Source: Dermacentor variabilis (lineage: Eukaryota > Arthropoda > Arachnida > Ixodida > Ixodidae). From it: DNA of 64,000 nt. The number at the start of each line of letters is the position of its first letter. Positions within the stretch are counted from its first letter, which is position 1. The position numbers were made by a program, and so were the translations under genes. A model generated the notes under the pieces. That model searched no databases. It had not been told where the DNA came from and saw nothing but the letters and a program-made list of their open reading frames with translations. The stretch covers positions 109,789,969-109,853,968 of the forward strand of contig NC_134574.1 of NCBI RefSeq assembly GCF_050947875.1. The letters are read 5' to 3'. This document shows positions 44,131 to 54,294 of the stretch, piece by piece.

Positions 44131-45640
44131 CTGACCGATTTTTCGGACGTTTTCGCGGCTGGAAAATCGGACGTTTACTGTACAATTAAGAGGACGCTTC
44201 AAATCGTATGTGGGGCGAATGCGCTGCCGAAAAACGACGACAACAGAAAGGACCTACGCATTGAGAAATACAGAATAAAGTAAGCTTGCCGCCGCTTCTT
44301 TGAAGGAGCTTGAACTAAAAAAAAACAAAACAAAACGTCGAGATGCAGATGTCCCTCATACAAACCAAAATAAACTCTTCAAAGCAGTAAAACGAAACAC
44401 TGAGGCGTTGTGCGGGGGCTGAGAGTATATCGGCAGTTGAGGTTGGCAATCACCAGCTGTTGAGAGAGTATCTCACTTGTGACAAAGTTCGGGCCTCATA
44501 CCTATGAGCTTGCTATCAGTTGATAGAAATAGATCATATTCTAAAAGACTTGCTTCTGTATGCATCTCCTTTTTATTCGTATTTGAGAATGTTGAACTCG
44601 ATTTGCAATGGGTTTTACCATTTTTTTTCGGAGATATTTTATTCGATGTACATTTTACTAAGCCCTCGCTTCTTTTTCTTTATGAATAAAATAAACACTA
44701 CTCCTTGCTATTCAAACGGGATTAAGTCATTATTCGAACATGATTAAGTTGTTTTCTTTAGTTTTTAACATGCTTACTAGGGAGTGACAGCACCGGGTGA
44801 CATGGTGTCAGCCCGTCTTTACTGCAGAGTTCTGTGTCACCCAGGAAATTTTGCAAAGGCACTCAGGGAAGCCTGGAAAACTCTGGGAATTTGGAATTAT
44901 CAACTTGGTAGACACCCTGGTTTGATTTATCATACATGCGTAACTGACAAATGGCGGAACAGAAGGTCCCCGTACTGATGTATGCGGACGACGTAGTGCT
45001 ACTAGCGGATAATGCAAGAGATTGACAGACACTTGCGAATACGTATGGAAACAAAAGCGTGGACAGAGAATGAAGGAAGAGGTCAAGAAAGTTGACAACC
45101 AGGCACAGGGTAATTGAAAGTGTAAATAGACAACCACGAGTCAGAAGGAAAGTGAGAGAAGCAGAGACAGTGAATTGGATGCAAAGAATGGAAACAAAAA
45201 GGACCATGGAGATTTACAAGAATGAGGAGAAAGAAATTAGGAGGAAAAATCTGTGCGATAACACGAAGGGAAGTGGTCTGCTATTTTAGGCTCGAGCTGG
45301 TCTAAGGACGAAAACATACCGAAGCAAAAATTCGCAACAAGATAGGGTATCTGTGTGCTGCAGAAAAAATTCAGAGACTACTCAGCACATTCTAATGGCA
45401 TGTGAAGGGATTCACCCCAAGGGATTCACCTAATGCGACCCGTACGTTAACTACACCTTCCAGAAGCGCTTGGATTTAATGCGGATGGAAGTACCAACCG
45501 GTCAGCAGTTGAGACAAGCAAGATTCACTTGGAGTATTGCAGGAAAAAAGTAGGGAAGAGATTGATACGACCGGATCCGTTACAGGTATAAGTAGCGGTA
45601 CAAGCTAGTTTGGAAAATTTTGAGCAAGAGAAAAAGAAAT

Positions 45641-46150
45641 ATCAGTTTCGCCCGAAAGGCGAAGCATTAATCATGATAGCGAATCAGTAGACAGCTATAC
45701 GAAGTAAGGATAGTAGATTTACTGGCCATATAAATTTGTAAACATTTGCTTACCAACTAAATTAATAAGCATGGTATCACGTGCGCACGAGCGCACAAGC
45801 AAACATGAACACATCTCACTCGGTGACCGCAGAAATGCGCTGTCAAAACGCTGGAGCAAGGAATCGCGGCAGCGGCAGCGAGCGCATGGATTTCGTGCTG
45901 CCTCTCGCTTGAACGTGAAATAAGGGGCGTGAACACAGCGCACACGAAGCTATCAGCCCTCGTCAAACCTTGACTCCAGCCCCATCGCAGACCGCTTTCA
46001 AGATAGGGCCCGTGTGGCCATGCTTTACGCAGCAACCACCGAAGTAGAACGCCCCCCTCGTCCCCTCGCCGCCTTGCGAGGGGAGGGAAGAGTTAGAGCG
46101 CCGCTCTTAGGTGCCCGTTCTTGCGTTGAGCGTCGGCGTGCCTTGACCTC
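45641..46150. repeat. Dispersed repeat, copy 1
   Basis: Begins CAGTTTCGCCCGAAAGGCGA and shares GACAGCTATAC, AAGTAAGGATAG and GCGCACAAGCAAACATGAA with 58925-59445. The first bases form a small hairpin (TTCGCCCGAAAGGCGAA). It abuts the LINE 3' end. Confidence 0.72.
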
Positions 46151-46479
46151 CCTCGACGTAACCGAGTGCACCCCAAGCGCAGCAGGGAATGAAAGAAAGG
46201 CTACAGACGATTTTACATTCGATTCATGGGCGCCGCCACCTTGGGCTGTTATACAAACAATTTCCAAGTTTTATGAGAAGTGGAGTCACTTAACATGGTT
46301 GGGGAGCACCGTGCGCATTTATACAAATATTTTCGTGTTTGCGAATTGGCTGTAGTAACGCGCACATTTCGTTAAAGATAAAAAGCAGCAGCGTTAACAG
46401 ACCAAGATAGCGGCATCTAAATGCTTTCGTAAAATACATAGCGAAGAGAGCGCGAGCAGGAAAGCATTGGCTTTCGACA

Positions 46480-46810
46480 TGGGCCTCGAGCGCACAGTCC
46501 CGCGGCAATTTTGCGTGCGTCTGCGGGCTTCTCTCACGCTCGGAAACACACTTAATGTGGCACGTATTGAGCAGCAGAAAGCTGTATCGGGAGTTGATGT
46601 CGCTCAACAATTTTCTCATTGACACTTATCATCTACTTTGAAAATTTGATTAGTTAAGACTATATAGTTATCTAATTAGGCGGAATGAGAGAAAGATTGA
46701 GTATCTCCAAGCGACGGCAAACAACATTACCTTTCTTCTGTCCAGCTACGTGGCATTGGCATATTTTTAATGTTTGGCTAAAGTGACGCGGGACACCCTT
46801 TATAGTGGCG
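46480..46810. repeat. Dispersed repeat with TTATCTAATTAGGCGG core, copy 1
   Basis: Shares CGGCAATTTTGCGTGC, GCACGTATTGAGCA, TATCTAATTAGGCGGAATGA, GTCCAGCTACGTGGCATT and GGGACACC with 57428-57740. No coding. 46811-47797 holds nothing further except an AATAAA on the minus strand at 47115-47120, a possible poly(A) signal for the M13 gene. Confidence 0.72.
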
Positions 46811-47114
46811 TCATGTGTTCATCGTGCCTTTTTCTGCTTGCGGGCCGCATGCAAGAACCGAAGAGGCAAACAATGACTTGGTTTGTTAGTGCCTAAAACA
46901 AGGGGCTTCTGTTGGAAACATTGATAGTTGCGGAATCATTTGTGTACATAAAACAGGGGAAATATGCTGAATAGATCTGCCGATCAGCAGTGCTCATGGG
47001 TGTGGATAACTATACTGCATGCACTATATATAAGGCGATTTTGAGACAACACTGTTGAACAATGGCCGTTAGATGGCATTAACTACAGAAGTAAAAAAAC
47101 AAAGGTAAGATTCG

Positions 47115-47120
47115 TTTATT
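47115..47120 (-). terminator. Candidate poly(A) signal of the M13 gene
   Basis: AATAAA on the minus strand about 680 bases beyond the stop codon, the nearest canonical hexamer seen. Confidence 0.25.
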
Positions 47121-47797
47121 GGGCACAAGTAGGTAAGTTTTACTAAACAAAGACCTTAAGAAAATGAAAGTGCATGGACGTCTGAAAACACTGGGACTGT
47201 GATTATGCCACTACGGAATCGCGCTTTTGAAGTATCGAAAGTGGAAATACACCAGCGATTCGTCGCTTCGGTGGCGTGGACCAGCCAGGGGTAGTGCGAT
47301 GTGTGGTTATCATCTTGCAATCTAGGTACGCAGCTGAATCTCGAAGGAAGTGCTTAATACGAATAAATTTGTTTGCAGACGCTTGAACTTACACAGAACA
47401 GTGCTGTTCAGTCTACGAAATTGCACTACACCCAGTGGAAACGACACGAAATGCGCAGGTAAATAAACAAAACCTATAGTCCGTGCGTATATTAATTAAT
47501 AGCACAAGATACTTCACGAAATTCTAGCCACCTGCGCTACTGCGAAAGCATCACACACATCCGGTAAGGTGGTAGGAGATGGCCTGCGTAAAATATGTTT
47601 TCTGAGAAATCGCCCTTATAAAAAATTAAAAGAAAACATAATATATGCTGCCAAACTGCAGTTGGCCAATTAGTCCACAAGTGAGCATCAAGGTGGAAAC
47701 CATTTCACTAAAGTAGTCTTGCGTCCACATATTAGAAATAACACTGTATATACGCTGAAAACGTTCTCGCACAAGAAGCAAAACAACGTGAACGTTG

Positions 47798-49894
47798 TTA
47801 CCGCGGGTTCTTCTTGAAGTAGAAGCATTTCTTCTTGGGGTTCATGGGTGAATTCACAGGGCAGTTAAATGCTTTCGAGAAAGATACGGAATTTCGCACT
47901 ACTTTGTTGCAGTCCGGAGCTTGTGGATTTCTTTGACCAGAGCTGTCGCATGACAGGTAGCAGAGTGTCATATAAAACACCTTGTCTTCCGAAAGGTCTT
48001 CACGAAGGAAGGTAATCTGGCCCCCATCTCGTTCGTGCGCCTTTCTCATCGCAGTGACGGATACTGCAAATGCAGGTAGTTCTGGGAAGGGGCTCGATGC
48101 TCCTTCAAGGCAACGTTCCTTCTTTTGAAGTTCCTTCAGCGTGTAGTTGGTGACTAGGCTGTTGTTGGCCGCAGTTCCATCGGTCGTCCAGCGCAGGCCT
48201 TTTTGGTCCATCGCTCGGATCAGCTGGTTCGCCATAATAAAAAGCAAACCACCATGCAGCATAGCCCGAGTGCCGTTCCGGTAGTACGCGGGTGCTTCCA
48301 TTGCGGACATTGCAAGTTCCAACGTGTTCAAGACGTAGTTGTAGCTAGCGTATCCTGGGAGATTGTTCCAGCGCAGCCTCATGGCTTCCTCGTACTCTTG
48401 AGTTACGTTCACGCTGAACGCTGCTACACTATTGTGTATCCAGAACTCTGCGAGAGAGCCTGCCTTTTCTGCGAAATTTGCGTAGATATTCTCAAGGGTG
48501 CTGCTCTTCAGCAAAGCGCCGGGAGGCCAGAACGCCTCCTTCACAGCTTGCAGCTTCTTTATAATTTGCTCCTTGCTCTTCGAGTCGGCCCAGATAGAAA
48601 CGTTGATCCTGTCAACGGCTGCCGAGATGAGGCCATTGAAGCCGTCTTCGATGATCTTTCGATCCGGTGCCGCGACACGTGACACGAGGCTGAGTGCGAG
48701 AACGAGTGCCCTGAAAGGCTCTTCCACGGTTCGAGCGCAGAAGTCGCGTAGGTACGCCTTGGCTTCCTTCTCGTCGCCATATTTGCCGACGAGTAGGCGG
48801 TAATCGGCCACGGGAGCGTAGTACTGCACAAGTAACCACGCCAAGTGCCTGTTAAGCTCTATCTCAGTGTAATTAGAGAGCAGCTTGGCTACTACCTTAA
48901 GCAACTTAATGTCTCTGACAACAATCTCATCGTCGGCATTCAGCGTCGGTTCTAGAGTGAGAGTAGCTTGAAAACTTTGAAGCCAGACTTCAGTCGACAC
49001 GTTCGGGACAGCTTCTGGGAGTTGGCGGAACGATAATACCGTTGGCTCTGGGTCCTTAGAAGAGAGCACAGAGCCCAAATTCTGCAGCACATCCATCTCC
49101 ATGCGTCGGACTTCGTCAACTGCAGTTTCGTTGAGTGCAGGTCGCGAAGCTTCGTCTGGGTACAAGTGATCGAGGTATTGCTTCCAGTACTCAATGTAGT
49201 TGAAAGTTGCTTTGGCGTCCTGATGCTGCTCTAGCATGGCGGGGATGTACATTCCTGGCCTAACCAGGACGCGCCGTCTTGCGGCTGTGGAGCCCAGAGA
49301 GTTATTCTGTAACACACTCACCGCTATCCAGAGTGGCGAGCGCCACCTGTAACCGAAGTTCACAATTACAGCCAATGAGGACACTAGTGTGGCGGGCGGT
49401 CCGGGCCAGTCTAGTCCACTGCGTCTCAAATGTTCGAGGAACTTCTTGTGTTGTGGCGCTCCCTGCGAATAGTTCAAGCACGTGTCGTACATGGCCAAGG
49501 CCTTCCGTCCGACTGGAAACTTGCTGGCGCCGCTGCGGAGTGTTTCGCCAAAATGCTCGTACCACATGTACTGCATGCCTTGGCTGACAGAATTGACCCG
49601 CGTTTTGCCGAGGGTCAAATTACGCGCCGCTGAGCACACGTAGGCCGCAAAGTCCTCGCAAGGATCGAGGTTCGTGTCGAGGTTTTCGGTGAGTAGAGCC
49701 GCGTGCTTGTGGCAGTCATCAGTGTGGCATAACATAATGGTGCTCCGTTTGTGTCGCTTCGACAGCATCATGTACAAAACGGCAGACGTGGCGAGCACGA
49801 TGGCTACGGAGCAGGCCAGAAGGATTGCAATCTCGAGGCCCGAAGTGTGCTGTTTCGGCGGTGGCGCCACCTTTGTTGCTTCAGAAGTTTTCGG
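47798..49894 (-). CDS. M13 (neprilysin-like) ectoenzyme, main exon; predicted inactive
   Basis: 698 codons entered in phase 0 after TTTACTGCAG (acceptor at 49895-49896). A single membrane segment (EIAILLACSVAIVLATSAVL, about residues 183-206 of the full protein) makes a type II protein. The ectodomain starts with the M13 Cys pattern (CHTDDC, then LDPCEDFAAYVC) and ends with FNCPVNSPMNPKKKC. About eleven N-glycosylation sequons. Active M13 peptidases bind zinc through HExxH and ExxxD; here the aligned segment is HGGLLFIMANQLIRAMDQKG (NQLIR, bases 48216-48230) and the Glu-Asn-Ile-Ala-Asp region is missing. Likely a secreted-side binding or decoy protein (inference). No frameshift, so probably a functional gene. 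Confidence 0.88.
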   Translation of the reverse strand, partial: PKTSEATKVAPPPKQHTSGLEIAILLACSVAIVLATSAVLYMMLSKRHKRSTIMLCHTDDCHKHAALLTENLDTNLDPCEDFAAYVCSAARNLTLGKTRVNSVSQGMQYMWYEHFGETLRSGASKFPVGRKALAMYDTCLNYSQGAPQHKKFLEHLRRSGLDWPGPPATLVSSLAVIVNFGYRWRSPLWIAVSVLQNNSLGSTAARRRVLVRPGMYIPAMLEQHQDAKATFNYIEYWKQYLDHLYPDEASRPALNETAVDEVRRMEMDVLQNLGSVLSSKDPEPTVLSFRQLPEAVPNVSTEVWLQSFQATLTLEPTLNADDEIVVRDIKLLKVVAKLLSNYTEIELNRHLAWLLVQYYAPVADYRLLVGKYGDEKEAKAYLRDFCARTVEEPFRALVLALSLVSRVAAPDRKIIEDGFNGLISAAVDRINVSIWADSKSKEQIIKKLQAVKEAFWPPGALLKSSTLENIYANFAEKAGSLAEFWIHNSVAAFSVNVTQEYEEAMRLRWNNLPGYASYNYVLNTLELAMSAMEAPAYYRNGTRAMLHGGLLFIMANQLIRAMDQKGLRWTTDGTAANNSLVTNYTLKELQKKERCLEGASSPFPELPAFAVSVTAMRKAHERDGGQITFLREDLSEDKVFYMTLCYLSCDSSGQRNPQAPDCNKVVRNSVSFSKAFNCPVNSPMNPKKKCFYFKKNPR

Positions 49895-50349
49895 CTGCAG
49901 TAAACACGAATAGCAAGTTACGGGTGGAGGAATGACATTTGCGAATTCGCATGATGTGTCGTTCTAAATACCCGACTACACTCATAACAGAATAGGCCTC
50001 GTTTAAATGGGTGGCGTTATACGGGTGTTTTTTGATATAGAGGCTCTTTACTACAGCTCCATGCAATGCGGTAAATGTTAGCGACCGACTCTGTTGCTAA
50101 ATTTTCAAGTTTGTTAGGAGTGGCGTTTGGAACCGCAGCATAGAAATAAGAAAGCTGAATCGTTTGCCCCTTGGATGCTTAAATATATACAAGTATATGT
50201 CCACAATATACACAATACAAACAATATATACACAATACGCTGTATATGCACAGTAAATTTGTAATGTATCGGCTGGCGGACCAGCCTTTGTCACAGACAA
50301 ATGTTGGTCCATCAGCCGACACGCTAGCCATATATTGTGCGAAAGCTAC

Positions 50350-50477
<128 letters not shown>

Positions 50478-50519
50478 AATCAGAATAAGGGGAAACGAGG
50501 GTCCCTATTTTCCTTAGTC

Positions 50520-50722
50520 ACAACCGTTAGAGGTCCACAGACAATGAAATCAAGCAAAGCATAAGGTAAATTATATGTTTTTTTTTATTAAAATGTAGAA
50601 ATGGTGAAGTAAAGAGAAATAACAGCGGACGAAAAACGACTTCCCGCTGGTACGATACAAATCCACGCATTCGCATTACGCGTGCGATGCTCTTACCAAT
50701 TGAGTTACCATGGCACCGTACA
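50520..50722 (-). repeat. tRNA-derived SINE, second family
   Basis: Minus strand: head GGTAACTCAATTGGTAAGAG, then CATCGCACGCGTAATGCGAA (an anticodon-arm-like stem TCGCA/TGCGA), a weak B box (TATCGTACC), then GCGGGAAGTCGTTTTTCGTC and a tail with A run. The acceptor stem does not pair and the anticodon loop lacks the usual T, so it is a SINE and not a tRNA gene. Confidence 0.7.
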
Positions 50723-51242
50723 TTCCCATCCACTTTCCTGAGTATTTATCTGTGTACTGCATCTATCGCTCATAGTGTTAGGCAGTACACGTGCCACCGC
50801 TGTTATACAGTAGACTGCGGTTAAGATGATTTCGAGGGTACCGTGAAGATCTGTTCGGCTTGTATACGATATTTTTCCGGCAGAAGATATGCAAAAGATT
50901 TGAAACGCATTTTCCACGCGCACCTAATATCCACGACATAAAAATATAAATTAAAGAGCATTAGAACCAAAGCGCAGTTTATTTATTAGCATTTATTTTA
51001 TGTGTACGATGCAAAGCATTGCTTTACTCTCTGTAAAAACAATGAGCAATCTTTTAGTATAACTTGAAGCAGCGCGAAAGCACAGACACAGGAACAAGAT
51101 TTTTTTGTTTCTGTCCTCGTGCGCTCCCGCGACTTCGATTCGCATTCAAGATGAACCAACTCGTCCAAATCATGTTGCCATTACAAAGTCATTTTCGTTT
51201 TCTGCCAACCAGTGTGTTGTCAGGAAATCTGACAATTCATCT

Positions 51243-51482
51243 TTTTTTTTTTTTTATGGGCTTGTACGTGCCAATACCATTTTCTGATTATGAGGCACGC
51301 CGTAGTGGAGGACTCCGGAAATTTCGACCACCTGGGGTTCTTTAACGTGCACCTAAATCTAAGTACACGGGTGTTTTCGCATTTCGGCCCCATCGAAATG
51401 CGGCCGCCGTGGCCGGGATTCGATCCTGCGACCTCGTGCTCAGCAGCCCAACACCATAGCCACTGAGCAACCACGGCGGGTC
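51243..51482 (-). repeat. tRNA-derived SINE
   Basis: Reverse-oriented copy of the 22271 family: poly-T at the left (A tail), GTGCACCTAAATCTAAGTAC, CCGGGATTCGATCCTGCGAC as the B box, ending ACCACGGCGGG. Confidence 0.88.
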
Positions 51483-51739
51483 CCGACAATCAATCTAGCT
51501 TACAAAAACAAAACTTCTTAATCGTCCCCATGTTATTGAAAAAAAAATGCACCGAAGGACCTCTTTCGTTCCTCTTTCCCGCCGAGATGGGTCACTGTAG
51601 ATGCAGGATTGGGTAAGTACCACTATTCGAAAAAAAAAAAACACTTTGATGCCCAGTTGAAGCAGGTGGCATCTGTCACTCGGTCTGTGCAGGTCTTCAA
51701 TGAAACTATTTGACACCGAGTTGGTTAGCTAGATATGTG

Positions 51740-52270
51740 CCACTGGAGAATGTGCCGCTCTACAACGACGAAAATGATCCCTTAAATTTTTCCGATGCCG
51801 AGCTCAATCGAACCCGCGTCACAGGGGTTCCTCATGGACGGCGACCCGACGCATGAGGAGGCTGCGTGCCACAAATCCACTGGGTATGCGTAGTTTTTCA
51901 ATGAATGAACGCCTCTCACGCCAACGCTTTACGTAGTTGCGCCATGAATGCACTGGACACGTGCCGCACGCTCAGTGGCACGCACTCGGTGACCCAAGCT
52001 GGCGAGAGATTCACTGAAGAGGAGCACATATACCCAGTGCATTAATGGCGTAGGTCGCTAAAGCGGTGGCGTGAAAGGCGTTCATTGAAAAACGGCCCAT
52101 ATCAAGTGCACCTGGTGCTGGAGCCTGCTGATGCGTCGGGTCGCTGTCCTTGAGGAACCCCTCTGACGTGGACTCGTTTCCATGTAGCTTCGGAGAAAAT
52201 TGAGGGGGGACATTTTTCGTCGTTGTACAGCGGCACAATCCCAGTAGCACAGGCCCAGTTATACTCAAGC
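51740..52270. repeat. Inverted pair of a dispersed repeat
   Basis: Plus strand 51745-51880 (GTGCCGCTCTACAACGACGA, GGGGTTCCTCATGGACGGCG) recurs inverted at about 52110-52245 (GTACAGCGGCAC, CCTTGAGGAACCCC). Both copies share a conceptual reading PLYNDEN/PLYNDEK...GVPxGxRPDA. Flanking 52270-52600 has diverged units containing ATACCCAGTGACCCAAGTTG and GTTCATTGAAGAGCGGCAC. Confidence 0.65.
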
Positions 52271-53970
52271 TGGCCTAAAAGACGTTCATTAAAGAGCGGC
52301 ACACAACTACGGGCACATACCCAGTGACCCAAGTTGGCATCGAAGAGGTGCATTAGAGATCAGCACTGACCGGTTGACACATACCCAGTACTCCAAGTCG
52401 GCGTCAAAGTGTTTGTTCGAACAGCAGTACCTACCCAGTCCCACGTCTACAGTGACCCATGTAGGCGTGAAAGAGGTTCGTTGAAGAGCGGCACGTGCTC
52501 TCGCAGTGGCAAATACTTAGTGAGCCAAGTTGGTTCGACGGTTGGTTTCGAACCCTGTTACTTGCGCACAGCAGCCCTATGCTCTACCCGTTTGGTCGCT
52601 GACTATACCCTGTGAACTAGGTAGGCACGCAGAATGAGTCGGATGCAAACGTACAAACAAACATAGGTAGCCCCCGAAAAGTGCGTGAAGTATGCAAAGA
52701 ATGCTAATGCATTAAAAATTGATCCAACAACCCATGCAGCCGACGTAGAGCGCCGAAGCACAGTTCAGGAAGGCAGGCAGCTCGATCCGTTAAATTGCGG
52801 AGCAATAACTTACGCACATTCCACTTGCTGTAGGAATAGCTGTTCTTAGGAACATTTTGCAGGGAGCTGGCTATATATACATCTTTTGGAGTTCCGCAAA
52901 GCATTTTCAGGTGGGCCTATGTATTTGTGCGTGTGTGACTGTAGTGTGCGTAACGATAGCAGCGAGATGACCACGACGAAGATGGAATATCATATGATAG
53001 CGACGTGAGTCGTGCAACGACGAATTTACATGCCCTTTGCGGCATTCTATGTAAATGAGCAGGCGTAAGCGAGATAATACGCGGATTGTGGCGTTATCTG
53101 CGACTAAGCGATATACAAGTGGGCGTAGTCATGCTAGTGTTGTGGGAATTGCGTTAAAACTGCCATGACATTTGTACTCTTGCGAAGAAATGTTAGAACC
53201 TGTTTGACCTGTGCCGGTAAAGAGGGCAGTACAATGTCGCACAGCTTGCGCGTAGCGTTAGCTAGTACAGGGAAAGGACTGGATTATGTGGCTGTGCAGC
53301 CTAACGTCAAAGCGCTAGGTGCAACGAAGGAACAGTGAGAGTAAATGGAACACGACGCCCGCGCCAAACGTCTCAAAGAGCTTGTTGGCTTTTGCACGTG
53401 AGAACTACGCTGCGATCGTGGCCTTACAATAAGAGAGCATCAAGCTGTGCTGGGTTACAAAGGTTAGTTAGCGCCATTGGTCATGCATCACTTTTTATTC
53501 AGGAGGCCCAAAACGAGGCTGGACAGGAACCTATACTTGCCTACTATAAAGTGCTTCGAATGAGACAAACAGTACTTCGCAATAGAAGAGGCAACTAGGC
53601 GCAATGACTCGCAAACCACAGCTGTTAGTCCAAGCAAGACATATGCTCATAGGAATTGGTGGAGATTTGAAGTCTCCAACAGCGACCAAACAAAGGTCTC
53701 AGGCTGGAGCCAACGTATCAGCAAGAAACCTGTCTCCAAACAACTTCTCTTTGTCACCCCCCAACGTTGTGACAAGTCCCCTTGTCGAAACACTGGCTAC
53801 AATCAGGGTAGTAATCCTTTCTTTGACGAACGGTAATAGCGCCTGCTTCGTGGCATGGGAAACAGTGCTGTCGGTCGATCGTTCTGTAAGTTATTGTGCA
53901 CGTCCCTCTTAACGGAGTGTGCATTGGGCCGAGATGTTCGGAGGAAGGAGCAAATCAAGAATGTTTTCAC

Positions 53971-54294
53971 CTGCGACGTGGTTGTAGTGGGAGATCTCCT
54001 TGGAATAGAAGGCCGCTCCGGCGTTGGTGACGTCGCTTCTGCCTGCGCCGGTGCGTTGACCACTTTGTTTGCGGACGGGGGCGCGGGAGGCGGCGATGCT
54101 GCTTTCCCTCTGTGCTTTCCCTGGTCTTGAAGTGTGGCGGAACGGACGTTGTCTCCCGGCAGACTCTTGCCCTGGTTGCGCGCACCCTGAGTAGCCATGG
54201 GGGTCTTGGTGGTCTTGACGGCACCCGCCTTGCCATGTTGACGAGCGGGCTTGTCACCCTTGCCGTCCGTGCCAACCGGTTTCGGCGTTGTCTC
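53971..54294 (-). CDS. M13 gene, second exon (cytoplasmic tail)
   Basis: 108 codons, phase 0 at both ends: acceptor GCACAG (ends 54295) and donor after TCGCAG (GTGAAA). It reads ETTPKPVGTDGKGDKPARQH, KTTKTPMATQGARNQGKSLP, ASPPPAPPSANKVVNAPAQA and RSPTTTTSQ, a Lys/Pro/Thr/Ala-rich segment with no domain, expected to be disordered on the cytoplasmic side. It leads in frame into the membrane segment of the 49894 exon. An internal ATG at 54198 in good context could start a shorter isoform from a separate promoter; the acceptor is only moderately strong, so the two alternatives cannot be separated here. Confidence 0.65.

Larger units (their letters stand above)
42900..44182. mobile_element. 780-base-type element in copy 2, enlarged by insertions
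   Basis: Left GCAGTCAACGAACGACTTTC (first bases mutated from TACAGTC), right ending AAATCGGACGTTTACTGTA. Compared with 36554-37341 it has gained about 400 bases around 43340-43735 and about 260 around 43868-44130. Confidence 0.82.
42684..44919. mobile_element. CAGGGTGTCTACCAAC composite DNA element, copy 2
   Basis: Left CAGCGTGTCTACCAACCGGG, right inverse ending CTTGGTAGACACCCTG. It inserts inside the LINE RT codons: left flank GGGTTCGA, right flank GTTTGATT, suggesting a short target duplication (GTTCGA/GTTTGA, one mismatch). Same layout as copy 1 plus two extra insertions inside the inner element. Confidence 0.88.
40960..45639 (+). mobile_element. Non-LTR LINE (copy A), split by a DNA transposon
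   Basis: 5' part 40960-42683, 3' part 44920-45639. The 5' part reads AYLWTGSDSRCKNKEFIDLF, DAYTDYKG and VTWQWGKMQSCIDYAL (APE-type endonuclease), then YKGKGDKYRTSSYRPVMVTS and FLDIKGACDNVDRES (reverse transcriptase). The 3' part reads VPVLMYADDVVLLAD at about 44979, the RT active site, then TTQHILMACEGI. Protein reading resumes at LGFDLSY across the insertion. Many frameshifts. Same family as the copies at 59447 and 62434. Confidence 0.88.

Noticed and set aside
48203..49633. Several 100-159-codon plus-strand frames over the M13 exon
   Set aside because: Antisense shadows of a long conserved coding exon.
50640..50722. Minus-strand tRNA-like sequence with a clover-leaf-like anticodon arm
   Set aside because: The acceptor stem does not pair, the residue before the anticodon is not T, and it is fused to a SINE body with an A-rich tail, so it is a SINE head and not a tRNA gene.
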